Source of the DNA: Leptasterias polaris | Lineage: Eukaryota; Echinodermata; Asteroidea; Forcipulatida; Asteriidae | Direction: 5' to 3' | Assembly (NCBI GenBank): GCA_037783415.1 | Contig: JAZGTN010000068.1 | Location: forward strand, 992,001-1,056,000 | Length of the DNA: 64,000 bases | In this document: positions 32,859 to 44,945 of the stretch, one piece after another | Layout: each line of letters begins with the position of its first letter | Numbering within the stretch: the stretch's first letter is position 1 | Position numbers and translations under genes: made by a program | Notes under the pieces: model-generated | What the model saw: only the letters and a program-made list of their open reading frames with translations | The model's database searches: none | Told to the model about the DNA's origin: nothing

Positions 32859-33529
32859 TTAACTGTAGTTCCTGACTTTACTTTTCCTTCGAAAGCAGAA
32901 GTCTTATTACTTCTTTTTTTATGTACCAGCTAAATTCTAGTATCTACCCTTACTGGTATAAACTGTGGTTTATTTCTGAGCTTAATTAGATTAATTTAGT
33001 ATTGAGGACAGTTGTGATTGCATTTACTTCGTTTTTGTTAGAAATTACCTTTAATTTGGTACTTTGCAAGTGGAGCTCCGGCCGAGCACAACCGAGTGGT
33101 GTCATTTTTGCATTACGAGTATTTAGGGTTTGGGTTTTTTGGCGGGAGTTTGTTTTTGGTGTCTTTTTCGGGAGATTTGTTCATTATTTATTTTTCTCCC
33201 TCCCCAGTATTGGAGGTTGGCTTGGGTTTTTTTGGGGGGGGGGTTTATCGCGGCAAAAACAAAAAAAACGGAGGTTTGTAACATTGTATATAGTTAGATA
33301 ACTCATTTTTGTTCTTTATTTCTTGTACAGGAGGTACATATCCCATGGCTTAAAGTGTTCCCTTTGTTACCACGACATTCTTTCTCTTTTTTTTCTTTTT
33401 CTACATGATTGCTTTAGATTTTCTAGAAGAAGTGTTCCTTGTTCTTACAAAAAATGCTCTGCTTTTTGTTTGGACCAACAAATCGAGATGCCAATCAGGT
33501 TCATGTTTTGCATATCAATATGAGTCGTA

Positions 33530-36500
33530 ATGCAGAGCCCGCAATGTTCTAAAGGCTCCCCGCCTCAAAATGTGTCCATAGTCTCCATGAATTGTCGCGG
33601 CTTAGCAGATCACAAAAAAAGGAGGGACGTCTTACATTTTTTAAGAACAAAGCGCTACTCCATTTACTGTTTGCAAGACGTCCATTGTACAGACTCGATG
33701 GAGAAGATGATTAGAGCCGAATGGGGATTTGACTGTTATTTTAGCTCTTTCAAAAGTAATTCGAGAGGTGTGGCAATTCTTTTTAACAATACTTTTGAAT
33801 TCAAAGCTCTTTCAAGTAAGACTGACCCGAATGGTAATTTTTTGGCGCTCAGTTTAGATATTTATGGTTGTAATATTACTTTAATTAATTTATATGGTCC
33901 TAACAAAGATGATCGTAACTTCTATGAAACTATTAACAATATCATTACTGATTACGATAACCCCCATACAATTATATGTGGAGATTGGAATTTGGTATTG
34001 AATGACAGAATAGATTGTTATAATTATGTTAATATTAACAACCCATTGGCTAGACAGAGAGTGTTGGATTTGTGTAACCATTTAAATCTCATTGATCCCT
34101 GGCGCATTCAAAATCCAGAGTCAAAGAAATACACTTGGAGGCAAAACTCACCATTAAAACAGTCCAGGCTAGATTTCTTTTTAATTTCTTCAGAGTTGAA
34201 CACTAAACTAGCTTCCTGTGATATTAAACCAGGCTATCGCACTGATCATTCAATGGTTGATTTACAACTTGATTTCAATCAAGTAGACAGAGGAGTAGGT
34301 TATTGGAAATTTAATAACTCTCTTCTTATGGACGCAACTTATGTTGACCAGGTAAAAACACCATTAGAGAGATTGTCCTTATGTATGCCGCCTCTCCCTA
34401 TCAACACTCTAATCTGGGTGATATTCATCCTAAGGATATTAATTTTACTATAAATGATCAATTATTTTTTGAAATGTTATTGATGGAGATTAGAACTAAG
34501 ACTATATCTTATGCCGCCTGGAAAAACAAAAATTCACGTAAGGTTGAATCAAACCTTGAAAAAGAGATTATACTTCTGTTTGAGAAGGTTGCCGAGGGGG
34601 ATGTTGCATCAAATGATACGTTAAAATCTAAGCAGGCTGACCTCGTGAATTTTCGTAAGAAAAAAATGGATGGCGTTTTGATACGGTCAAGAACCAGGTG
34701 GATGGAACACGGGGAAAAGCCATCCAGGTATTTCCTTAATATGGAGAAGCGTAATTGTGTGAATAGGAGCATAAATTGTGTTGTTACAGAGAATAATACT
34801 GAGCTGAAGAGCTCTCGTAGTATCCTTAATGAAGCAAGGCTTTTTTATAAAAAACTGTACTCGTCCTCTGACTCGCTCGAAAGGGCTAACCTGCAACAAT
34901 TTTTCAGTAATTCAGACTCTCCAGTTCTTTCCAATTTGACACGGGAACGTATTGAGGGTCCGTTGTCACATCAGGAGGTTTTAAACGCCCTGAAAAGGAG
35001 CAAAAACGGAAAGTCTCCGGGGTCGGATGGTTTCAGTTTTGAATTTTTTAAATTCTTTTTCGCAGACTTTTCTTGGTTTTTATTGCGGTCTCTGAACTTT
35101 GGCTACGAAACAGGAACATTTTCAGTTACCCAGCAATATGGGATTATCACCCTGCTACCAAAAGGGGATAAACCCCGTCAATTTTTGAAGAACTGGAGAC
35201 CCATTTCTTTATTGAATATTACTTATAAACTGGCCTCTTCTTGTATAGCAGAGAGAATCAAAACATGCCTTCCTTCTATTATACATGAACAACAAAAAGG
35301 CTTTTTACAAGGTCGTTATATAGGGGAAAACATTCGTTTAATGTACGATTTGCTTAACTACACAGATAACAACAAAATTCCTGGTATGTTTCTGTTAGTT
35401 GATTTTGAAAAAGCCTTTGATTCGGTCTCCCACGACTTTATTCTTCAGATTCTTGAGCTGTTCAATTTTGGTCCTTCAATACAGAAGTGGTTTCAAGTGC
35501 TGTACAACGGTGCAAAAGCCTCTGTGCTGGTAAACGGTTTTTTGTCCGAATCTTTTCAAATTGAGCGCGGTTGCCGGCAAGGCGACGGCTTAAGCCCTTA
35601 TTTGTTCCTATTATGCGCCGAAATTCTGGGTAAAATGGTTCGTAAGGACAACATTCTGAAAGGAGTTATAGTTGAGGGTTCCGAATACAGGCTTTCTCAA
35701 TATGCAGACGACACCGTGTTTATTTTAGATGGTTCAGAAAATTCTCTTAGCAGAGCCTTTAAGCTATTGGAGGATTTTGCTCGTATGTCGGGCCTTAAAG
35801 TTAACATTGGTAAAACTAATGCAGTGTGGATCGGCGCCAACAAGGGTCGAAAAAAAAGATGTTTGCTCGGATATTAATGTTAACTGGGTCAATCCCCATG
35901 AAAGTTTTAGAGCTCTCGGCATTGATTTTTCTACTAACCTGGAAAGTATGGTGGATATTAATTATAACAGGGTTTTAACTTCTATTGACAGTTTAATTGG
36001 GCAATGGTCTAAACGTAATCTTACGGTGTTGGGTAGAGTTACAGTTGTAAAATCTCTCCTTTTGTCTAAGCTTACCTTTTTAATCCTAACACTCCCTGAT
36101 CCTTCAAAATTATTTATTAAGAATCTGGATTCTATGTTGTATAAGTTTATTTGGAAAGGGGTTGACAGAGTTACTAGGAATCAAATGATTCAAGATTACA
36201 GCCAAGGTGGGGTTAAAATGGTGGATCTCCGTTCTTATTTTAGTGCCCTCAAGTGTACATGGATTCGCAGGTTGCTTACAACCGAGACTTCTGGTTGGAC
36301 TTCCCTGTTTTTTAAAATATCCAATCTCCAGAATAAACTTTTTCTGGAAGGCGGCCATCCAAGCATCGCTCGATTATTACAGAGGGCTGTTCACCCTAAC
36401 AGTTTTTGGTTAGATGTTCTTACTGCCTGGGGTAATTTTGTACAATGTCATCAGCCGGTTAACCAGATCGACTCCTTAACAAGTGTGATATGGTACAACC

Positions 36501-37384
36501 GTAAAATTAGAGTTAATCATAACTGTGTTCATTACAAACATTGGATAAATAAGAGTGTTTTTTATGTGTGTGATCTTCTAGATGAAAGGGGAGACTTTCT
36601 TACCATGGTTGATTTTAAGGCTAAATTTGGTGTAAAGACTAATTTCCTTGAATATGGAGGTATAATTAAGGCCATAAAAGGGTCGTTTGGTACAGTGATG
36701 ATGGGCACTGGTAGGGCGAGTATTTGCTTCCCTTTCATTCCATTCAACTTTAGACTGCTCTTGAAGGACAAAAAAGGCTCCAACCGCATTTATAACTGCC
36801 TTACATCTGCTAAAAAAGTAGTGTATAATTTTACCGCTAAGTGGGAAACAAAATTGAGTGTTAAACTTACTAATTCCAAGTGGATGGTACTTTGTAATAT
36901 TCCATTTGGCGTTACAAACGACACTAGACTACGATGGTTTCAATATAGATTAGTTCACAGAATTCTTGGCGTTAATTCATTCTTAGCTAAAATAGGTAAA
37001 AAGGACAACGATCTTTGTACATTCTGTCAGTTAGAGAGTGAGACGCTTGTTCATTTATTTTGTGGATGTAAATTTTCAACTATGTTTTGGACCCAATTGG
37101 GGGTTTGGATAAGGAATACTCTTAATCTAGACATACGTTTAGACAATGAGGCTATCCTTTTTGGTATAACTAAGAAATCGTGGAGTGCTCTTAATCTGAT
37201 CCTTGTTCTGTGTCGTTTCCACATTTATAAAATGAAGATGAACGACAACAGACCATCCCTTGCACTATTGAAAATGGACTTAAAACGCTATTATACTTTG
37301 GAAAAGTACATCTCTATTATTAATGATTCTACTGCGAAGTTCGAAAAAAAATGGGACTCCTTTAAATTATTGTGTCAAGGTTAA
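33530..37384 (+). pseudogene. L1-Tx1 ORF2: endonuclease, reverse transcriptase, zinc knuckle, two frameshifts
   Basis: Three overlapping reading frames make up one ORF2. Frame 1 (33530-34453) is an apurinic-type endonuclease: VSMNCRGL, LQDVHC, GDWNLVL, SRLDFFLIS and YRTDHSMV. Frame 2 (from 34381 to 35877) carries the reverse transcriptase: KSPGSDGFSFEFFK, LLVDFEKAFDSVSH, GCRQGDGLSPYLF and the catalytic YADD at 35701-35712. Frame 3 (to 37384) carries the thumb region and a CTFC...H..C zinc knuckle. The first shift lies near 34370-34420. The second lies in an A8 run at 35850-35857, where WIGANKGRKK should continue to DVCSDINVNW. The second could be a sequencing error in the homopolymer. Confidence 0.88.
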
Positions 37385-37489
37385 CTCTGTATTTTACAAA
37401 TTGTCATTTCGGTCAATTTTGCATTTGTTTTATTGCCATGGCTTTTCAGCAGGTTTGTAAAGTGAAAAAAAAAAAAAAAAAAAACAAAG

Positions 37490-37866
37490 AAGAAGCGCCC
37501 ATTCATATTTCAATTGTCATGGGGCATCCATGCGATAACGAAGGGAGTGATATGGTTCCTAGAGTTTATTTCGCCTTTCGGTGTTAAGAATTACACAAGA
37601 AAAAAATTACCAAACACGGGGGTACCGACTAACATATTTATGCTGCAACTTGCGTCTTTTGGGGATAATGAATGACAATATATAACTATTGGATCAGACT
37701 CAACTATGTTTTTATGTCTTTCTCCATTATTATTAAATTGTAAACATATTTTTATCATGTTTTGGAAGGGAAAAACATTCAATTCAGCCTATATTTTGTA
37801 CAAATGTGCATGGTGCAGTACGGATTGATTTAGAGCACACTAAGTCGTGCTTGGTTAATAGGCCGT
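37490..37866 (+). repeat. Right copy of the long direct repeat flanking the L1 element
   Basis: 377 bp, starting directly after the L1 A-rich tail. It matches 31640-32012 and carries on into 37867-38153, which continues the same repeat family represented at 1-538. This side is therefore the uninterrupted target sequence. Confidence 0.9.
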
Positions 37867-39081
37867 GTTTTCAGAAAAATGGCCGTTCAAAACATGGCTG
37901 CACTGCTCGCTTGCTAAAACGCGCGCCACATTCAAAAATCGATCTGACGTTTTCAGCATAGCTTTATGCAGTTAACCACATGTTTGCAATAATGCATACA
38001 GAACAAGTGCACTGATTCGCCCAAGGTTCACCCCCGGCGAGTGCCCTTGTGAGCGGTGCCCTAGTCACGCCACCGTATGGGTTGAGTCATGGAGGTGGTT
38101 GAGTATAGTGGTCGGGGAATGTTCAGCGTCTTAAAAGCATCATGGTCTAGTGACAACATGTACATGTAGATGGGAAGTGAAATCAAATGGCTTAATGCTC
38201 GAACACCTAAAAATTCATCCATAGAAACAAACAGCTTCGTCGATATACTCAAATTGATGTAAAAAGATAGCTAATTACCTGTTTTGAAGCACCTGTCCTT
38301 TCAAAGCCAATAGGTTTGGACGAAACTCAGAATGAACTATCAGGCATGATTCAGTTATCATCTCGCCTTATTTCCAATACGAATTTTAATGCGTGGAATG
38401 CTATTCACATCGGCTTTAAAGTTCAGCCACAAGAAGTTCACGCACTGCGGGTGGCGAATTTATCAACATCGCCACTATTATAATAAGCCTTCTGTTATGT
38501 CTGCAAATCCTTACCTGTTTAGGAAGTCTCCAAATCGGCAGTAAGGTAAATTTCGCCTGTGGACAGCCTGCAGGAAACCGGAATATCTGGATTGCAGCGA
38601 CAGGGATTGTTGTGTCGGTACTCAGTGGTCCTTCGGTCGTTGGGAATTTTAGAAGCAGAAAGAAAAACATAAACTACCGAGCTCTCGCCCTGGTGCCAAC
38701 AACTGAGTGGTTTCTGCATGCTTGAATAATTCTCATCGAGGCCATTTGTGCCTTCGGGATTTTATTTCTATAGTATGTGGAAACGGCATTACGATCTTAC
38801 TCCTGGGGTCAGCACCTGCTTCACAATAATCAAAGCTGGGTACAAACAGTCCCGACCGTACAAATACAGTCCGGAACATGTTTCGATGACAAGCGCCGAG
38901 TGTGGCTCCAAACGTCATTACCTTTGGTTTGGGTGCTATGGGCTTTAAAAAGCGTTTATGAAACTGATATGGTTGGAAATATGTTTTTAAAGTAGAAAAT
39001 TGATTAATACAACTGTCCCCTCAAATTATGTGACTTTTCTTTGTAGCCCAAAACACCCAAATCCGGAGGCAACGTGTCCCT
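37867..39081. repeat. Remainder of the L1 target repeat and an inverted-repeat element end
   Basis: 37867-38153 aligns with 270-538. From 38919 to 39084 there is another member of the AACACGTTGCC-type family, with GGTGCTATGGGCTTT at left and an inverted CCAAATCCGGAGGCAACGTG at right. Between them (38160-38915) I see nothing I can name; short ORFs there lack support. Confidence 0.5.
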
Positions 39082-40249
39082 TTAACTACAATATCAACCA
39101 ATACTTTTCCCAACTTTGTATTCACCAGTCATCAAAGCCTTGCGATCACAGAGCTAGCGATGCCGACAGCACACAACAGCTAATGCATTATTCATTTTTT
39201 TGTCCTTACGAAACCTCCCAGAAACAGCGCCCCCTGTTGATTCTGCCGCAACTGGGGGGGGGGGGGGGCCTTGAAAAAAAGTCGCGTACCGGCAACCACC
39301 GTCATTTCGTTAACGAAGAGTTCTCGTCGTAGTCAACTTGACCCAGGTTACCCAGGTTAGATAAAAGGAACACGTTGCCTTGGATTGGGCGCTTAAGGCT
39401 ATAAATAGCGTTTGTTATGAAATGAATACGGTTGGAAAGATGTTTCACAACTAGTACAAAATAATGAACTACACAAATATGCCTCAAAATTGTAGGGTTT
39501 TCCTTTAACTTCGTTAAATAACACAGTCTGCCATTTTGTGGAGAAAAACAAATTTGGTTCAACAAAATGGCGAACCGATCCCTTTACTTACAGAATTTTC
39601 TCCGTTCGTCTTCCTCAATAGAGCTTCGTAAATTGAGTCTGTTACTCTCCAAGTAGCCCGTAAGTTAACGAATGAGCCTTTGGTTTTAATATTGAACTTC
39701 GCCTTAAGAAATGTATATCCCCACGTCTCAGAAAACATACACGTTTCAATTGAGCGAGCACAAATTAATTAGTAAACACTATAAAAGTATTACAGTGTCT
39801 ACAGTCTCAGCAGCTAATTGACCACGGCCGGGAACGATCGACCACGAAGCTGGTATTCGATTGACAACCGAAGTCTACAAAACTGTTTTTGGGATATGAC
39901 TAGTCTTGGCCCAAGACGTCAGTGATCGATAATGGATAGTGTACTGCGCTCCGTTACAACTCGTTACAGCGCGCCCTCTTGTGGCTTGAATTACCCAACT
40001 TGACTAGCTCTCACTAACGTCTTGGGAATCTCGTAGCGCTGGCTTAACTTTTTCATTGTTTTCTCCGGCCTCCCTAGCCTTTCCTAGGGAGCCAATCAGC
40101 GCGCGATCGTAGTAATAAATTTGCATAATTACTTATGTGACCCAGGGTCATGCTTCAGCTGCATAGTGCATGCAGTAAAGTAATGTCGACATGGCTGCCA
40201 GCTGTGAGCGATTCTCACTAGAATTTAGAAAAGAAACACGCTCGTGAAA

Positions 40250-42045
40250 AACTAAAAGTCAAACTAATTAAACCAAAGCAGTCATGAGCTATTGATGATG
40301 TTCTAGATGGCAACTACCCTTTCGTCTGCTTACAAACCGGCTTCGGTATAAGCTTAATTTTCCAGTCATTTACCACTTTAGTGCGATCAGACTTTTGCAC
40401 GGTAGTGTTTTGTACACAATGCCCAAACGAGATAGATTCAGTCGTCGCAGTTTGTGGATTCACAATCACAGATGAACATTAGGAGAAGGCTGCCATGAGT
40501 GCCAGAGGCAAATATATATTTTTTTTTACCAGTCCCGAAGCCCTCATCAGCATAAAATGACGTGAATTTCTGCAGTTGTACTCGGTGTACAGGCTTGTCT
40601 GCGGTTTATCACAGGAGAGAGTCACATTGGTCACAAAGTACGTGGTGAGTTATGAGAGAAATCCCATTTTGTTTTACTTTTTGTTCAATGTGGATAAAAC
40701 TGAATTGAATAATAGAAAGCCACAATAGTTGTCAGTCGTAGTCATACTATCCCAGAGTCCCGGCAGAGAGGGGCTAGTTTAGTTAATAACATATGCGGTT
40801 AGAATATACGAGTACATTGCATTTTCTTTTTGAGGTCGAATAAATAATAATAAATCATTTTACCTAAGGCACTCCTGACAAAGCAAGTCATATTCCGAAT
40901 GCACAAGTATGCATTATCCATTGATTTGACACTGGCTCAAATTGTTGATTTGTGTCTGATATCTACCTTCCATGTATTGTTGAAGCACTCGTTTGTAATC
41001 AGTTATTTGCAATGATGATCGTATTATCCTCCATGTTCAAGGGTTGCGTATTGCGATCATTTCAACTAGCAATCGGTAAAACATCATTAACAACCCCCAA
41101 CTGAAAAAAGTAAAAAAATAGATCAATTATAAATAAACAAACATAAATAAATTATTAAATGTGTACAGTGTTCAAGCTTCATATGCATAATAGAGACCAC
41201 AAAAGCGCTTGAAGTGATCCATCCAATATACATTATTGTATATTAGTTTCCATTTATTCTTCTCTAATAATACACACCAAGATCTGAGCTTATTGTATTT
41301 ATTTTATTTTTATTTTTGCAGGGGCCAGTGATCATCAGGAAAGAAATCAGCTTTCAGAAAATTGTACGCCAAGCTTGGAGAACTTAGAAGTTTACTTAAA
41401 CCGGGAAGTATCATTGCTGCCATGACAGTGACAGCAAGTCTTGCCACACGATTGGCAATTCTTATTCAACAGGGACCGGCCCGTGACAATATCAAGCAAA
41501 ACTCAAAGTTGTGGAAGAAATCTTTGGATGGCTTGCAGATGATGTCTACAGAAAAAAGGAAAAGATGGGGCGCATCGTTATATACTGTCAGTCAAGAAAG
41601 ACGTGTGCAGAACTGTGCTGTTCTCTGCTGCAAGCTTCCATCATCACATCACAAATTGTTCAATATGCATCATACTATTACAGAGAGTGATGTTTACGAT
41701 AAGTTTCTACGTAGCTTTTTCGACCCTGAGGGAGCTGTGCACATACTCTTCGCAACCGTTGCTTTTAGACTGGGGGTTGATGTAAAGGGGCCCACAACTT
41801 TGTAATTTTTGGAACACCTGGCACCAAGTGAAATTGATGATTATGTACAACTAAGTGGAAGAGTTCGGCGTGATGAGAAACGGAGTCTATCAATTGTAAT
41901 AAACTATCTTATAGAAACAAAAACACTTTAGGAACAGATGAAAAACTTCCTAGACACTCAACAATGTAGAAGAGCTATGATACATGCAGCATTCCATGTA
42001 GCACTAGCAGGCTCACAAGTACAAGAACTTGTGCCACAATAACTG
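40250..42045 (+). pseudogene. Decayed RecQ-like helicase carried by the transposon
   Basis: Recognisable pieces occur in order. At 40252-40385 KLIKPKQS, a stop, AIDDVLDGNY and the degraded Walker A QTGFGIS correspond to helicase motifs 0 and I; the lysine is lost. At 41362-41470 AKLGELRSLLKPGSIIAAMT matches the segment up to motif III. Around 41565-41640 another frame gives MGRIVIYCQSRKTCAEL (motif IV). At 41690-41805 FFDPEGAVHILFATVAFRLG and VDVKG match motif V. At 41850-41905 DYVQLSGRVRRDEKRSLSIV matches motif VI, and QQCRRAM (about 41960) matches the RecQ zinc-binding start. Stops and frameshifts separate the pieces, so no functional protein is made. Confidence 0.7.
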
Positions 42046-43232
42046 CTGTGATAACTGTGCATTTTAAACTGCTGTTGTGGGGTATTTTCAATTATTTAAA
42101 GAAAAGCATTCCTTTGTCATTCTTCATCTTTAGTGTGACACACACATATTAATGACTAAATTCTGCATTTCAGTGCAGCACAAGTATTTCAACAAACGTT
42201 TTGTTTTTGTGAGGCTTTTTTTATTGAATTTTTTAAATTTATTTAAGCCAACAACATTTTTTCCTATGTGATTTTTTGATCAAACATACTTGATGTTAGC
42301 AACTCACTGAAATGAGTGCTGCTTCCTCATTTCAGAGCATCTCCAATATTTGTCCCTTTGCCCTCATAACAAAACAAGTTTAAACTAATTATGGTTTATA
42401 TTCAAAATCACATTTTTGCCACCTATAGTAATACTAATAGTCATGATGGTGCATTCCAGTAGAAAGAGGCATTTATAAATGTTATGATCATGTTAGAAAT
42501 ACATTGCGCTTTTTGCCCGTATTGTTTTTGGCTCTTTGGAAATAATTTTAATTGAACTGTATCAGATGTTTTTATAGATGTATTAAAGTTTAAATAACAT
42601 ATTGACTATAATTATAAATATACAATGTGACAGAGAACTCACAAGAGAAATAAACTGACGTTCATGTATTAAAAAATATATAAACTTGTATGGATACATA
42701 TAGTATGTCAGGTCATGTACAGTATGTGTACTTCAGGCATCCACTGATATGGACTGTTTTATCATGGAGGAATAGGAACACACCTCCATGGTTTTATGAA
42801 TTTGTAAAGAATTACTAGCTCTAAAATTTGACAGCAGTGAATTGTTCCAATTCGAATCCCAAAAAGTGGCTACACAATAGCACTAGTAGTACTAGTAATA
42901 CTGTAGTCTAGTAGTACTAGTAGGTCGTCTGTGATCGTTTCGTCGCAACAAATCCATAACATTTACAAACCTTTATAAACAGAAATTTAAAACCGACGAC
43001 ATTCTCTAGATAAGCAGCAATTTCACATTATTTACTGAGGAAAATAGCTGGACGAGCGAAACCCTGCATAGTTATTTCTTTTGAGCAAACCTATTTAATA
43101 TCGTGGGTCCGTCATCGTCCGACTGCCTTATGCATAGCATGGGAGCTGCCATCTTGTTCGCGGGTTTGAATATTCATTAAGCAACCTTGACAACGGTCTT
43201 AATTTACATAAAAAGGCGACGCCCCCAATGCT
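42046..43232. other. AT-rich right part of the Academ-like element
   Basis: No coding similarity is visible. There is a short AGTAGTACTAGTA-type repeat at 42883-42921. The stretch ends at the right inverted repeat. Confidence 0.4.
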
Positions 43233-43908
43233 GCCAGCGCTACGAGATTCCCAAGACGTTAGTGAGAGCTAGTCAAGTTGGGTAATTCAAGCCACAAGAG
43301 GGCGCGCTGTAACGAGTCGTAACGGAGCGCAGTACACTATCCATTATCGATCACTGACGTCTTGGGCCAAGACTAGGATATGACAGGCATCGAAGTCAAT
43401 GACTGTAGGAACACCATACAATTATAAAAACCTCACTTCATGAGCACTAAATTTGAAATGAATTGAATTGAAATGATTTATTGATGATCTTATTCGTTAA
43501 AAACAGCTTGAGCGCTGAAACAACTCGAATTTACATATAATAAATTTGATAAAATAGATAAAATTGACCACTAAAATTATTTTAGTTTATAAGGACACAT
43601 TGCCTTCAGATTTGGCGCTTCGGGCAATACAAGCGTCTGTTATAATTATGTCATGTAATAATATGTAATGTGATTGGAAAGATGTTTTAAAATGATTCAT
43701 TATTTTTTTCCATTTTACTTCGTGAACTAAGACAGTCCGCCATATTTGTTTGTAAGTGAATCATTATACTATACTTTTAAAACATTTTAGTTTCCAATCA
43801 TTAATTAAAACTGAAACGCTTTTTATAGCCCAAGGCGCCCAATCCGAAGGCATTGTTTCCCTTTAAGCGTCGGCTCTTGCAAAGGCTCCGCCCACCCATA
43901 TCGGTTTT

Positions 43909-44292
43909 CTACTGAAGCCGGATAGTGCCAGGAAATAAGAAGTGAAATATTTTTCCATGAGCGCGATAATATTTTTTTTGTACCATTTATCTGGCGGCCG
44001 CCACTTATTATCCGGTGGCCGCCACTTAATTAAGTGGCGGCCGCCACTTATTATCTGGCGGCCGCCACTTAATTAAGTGGCGGCCGCCACTTATTATCTG
44101 GCGGCCGCCACATAATTATCTGGCGGCCGCCACATAATTATCTGGCGGCCGCCACATAATAATCTGTACCACATGTTCTTTATTTTGCGGATTTTAAGAG
44201 GACGGGTCATAGGATTCAGGGGGGGGGGGTTAAGAGGACATATCGGGTGCGTTCGATTAGCTTCCCCGGGTCGACCCCGGTCTGCTCATCCC
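43909..44292. repeat. Copy-2-only segment with a palindromic GGCGGCCGCC tandem repeat
   Basis: From about 43991 to 44160 eight units of 21-22 bp repeat. Each carries the palindrome TGGCGGCCGCCA (once TGGCCGCC) and an AT-rich word, CTTATTATC, CTTAATTAAG or CATAATTATC. Units occur in both orientations because the words are palindromic. The rest contains a G run at 44219-44229. The segment replaces unrelated DNA of copy 1 (2638-3130). Confidence 0.85.
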
Positions 44293-44945
44293 CAGTACAC
44301 CCGATCCGACTACCCACCGCTGCTAATAAGCAAGGCTTGAGGGGGGGGGGGGGGGGGGGGGGGAGATGCCATACTATAAGCGTGCCCGAAATATATTATC
44401 ATCTTACATAATACGCCAGGCACACTTAGAAGCGAGGCCGGTGTCATAGGGAAATCTATCCCCCGGAAACTCTGTCCCCCATATGGGAAATTAACGTGGG
44501 ATGGAGGAGGATGATTCAAAAGAGGGTGCTATCAAAAGCAGTTTGTACACAGTTCTCCATATGGGGGACAGAATCTCCGGGGGGACAGAATCTCCTGCCA
44601 CACCGGCGTCGCGCGGTAGAGAATCAGTCACACCATTAGGCTAACTTACCAAATCATTGATCGGCAGAATCTCTACCTAAGCACCTGAATACAAAGTGGA
44701 TGTGTTCAATGTGATTCATCCATTGATGATTCGGAGACATTTTGGGGCGAAAACTTCCGCAACCAGAACTTTGCAGAAGAAGTCATTATTTCATGAGGCG
44801 GCCATGATGGCGGCCTCGCTAACAAACGTGGCGGGTGATATTATGTAAGATGATAATATATTTCGGGCACGCTTATACTTTATAGTATGGCATCTCCCCC
44901 CCTCAAGCCTTGCTTATTAACAGCGGTGGGTAGTCGGATCGGTTG
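44293..44945. mobile_element. MITE-like element, uninterrupted copy
   Basis: The arms at 44293-44410 and about 44830-44945 are reverse complements over about 110 bp. They enclose roughly 430 bp without coding content. The left arm contains a G23 run (44341-44363) where copy 1 has G5. The piggyBac target ATAT lies inside at 44481-44484 and is empty. Confidence 0.65.

Larger units (their letters stand above)
32013..37489 (+). mobile_element. L1-Tx1-type non-LTR retrotransposon, nearly full length
   Basis: The element has a short 5' UTR, ORF1 (32112-32858), a 670-bp T-rich spacer, an ORF2 region (33530-37384) and a 3' end with a run of about 20 A (37465-37484). Both proteins match the Tx1 branch of L1 retrotransposons. 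ORF2 is interrupted by two frameshifts, so the copy is not active as read. The flanks are the 373/377-bp direct repeats, whose near identity indicates a recent insertion. Confidence 0.88.
39901..43375. mobile_element. DNA transposon with 143-bp inverted repeats, Academ-like
   Basis: The left repeat (39901-40043) and the right repeat (43233-43375) are reverse complements with one mismatch seen. Both ends begin TAGTCTTGGCCCAAGACG, which includes the palindrome GTCTTGGCCCAAGAC. The 9-bp target GGATATGAC is duplicated at 39892-39900 and 43376-43384, and copy 1 has the single empty site at 2106-2114. Inside is a decayed RecQ-like helicase. Helicase-bearing elements with 9-10 bp target duplications are, as I recall, the AcademH lineage; no transposase domain remains to confirm it. 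Confidence 0.75.

Noticed and set aside
41362..41805. A functional 147-residue host gene
   Set aside because: The frame joins pieces of a helicase read in different frames, with stops and a lost Walker lysine upstream; it is a decayed transposon passenger.
43991..44160. Vector or linker contamination suggested by GCGGCCGC and TTAATTAA words
   Set aside because: The words form a tandem repeat with natural variation between units and continuous genomic flanks, unlike a cloning site.
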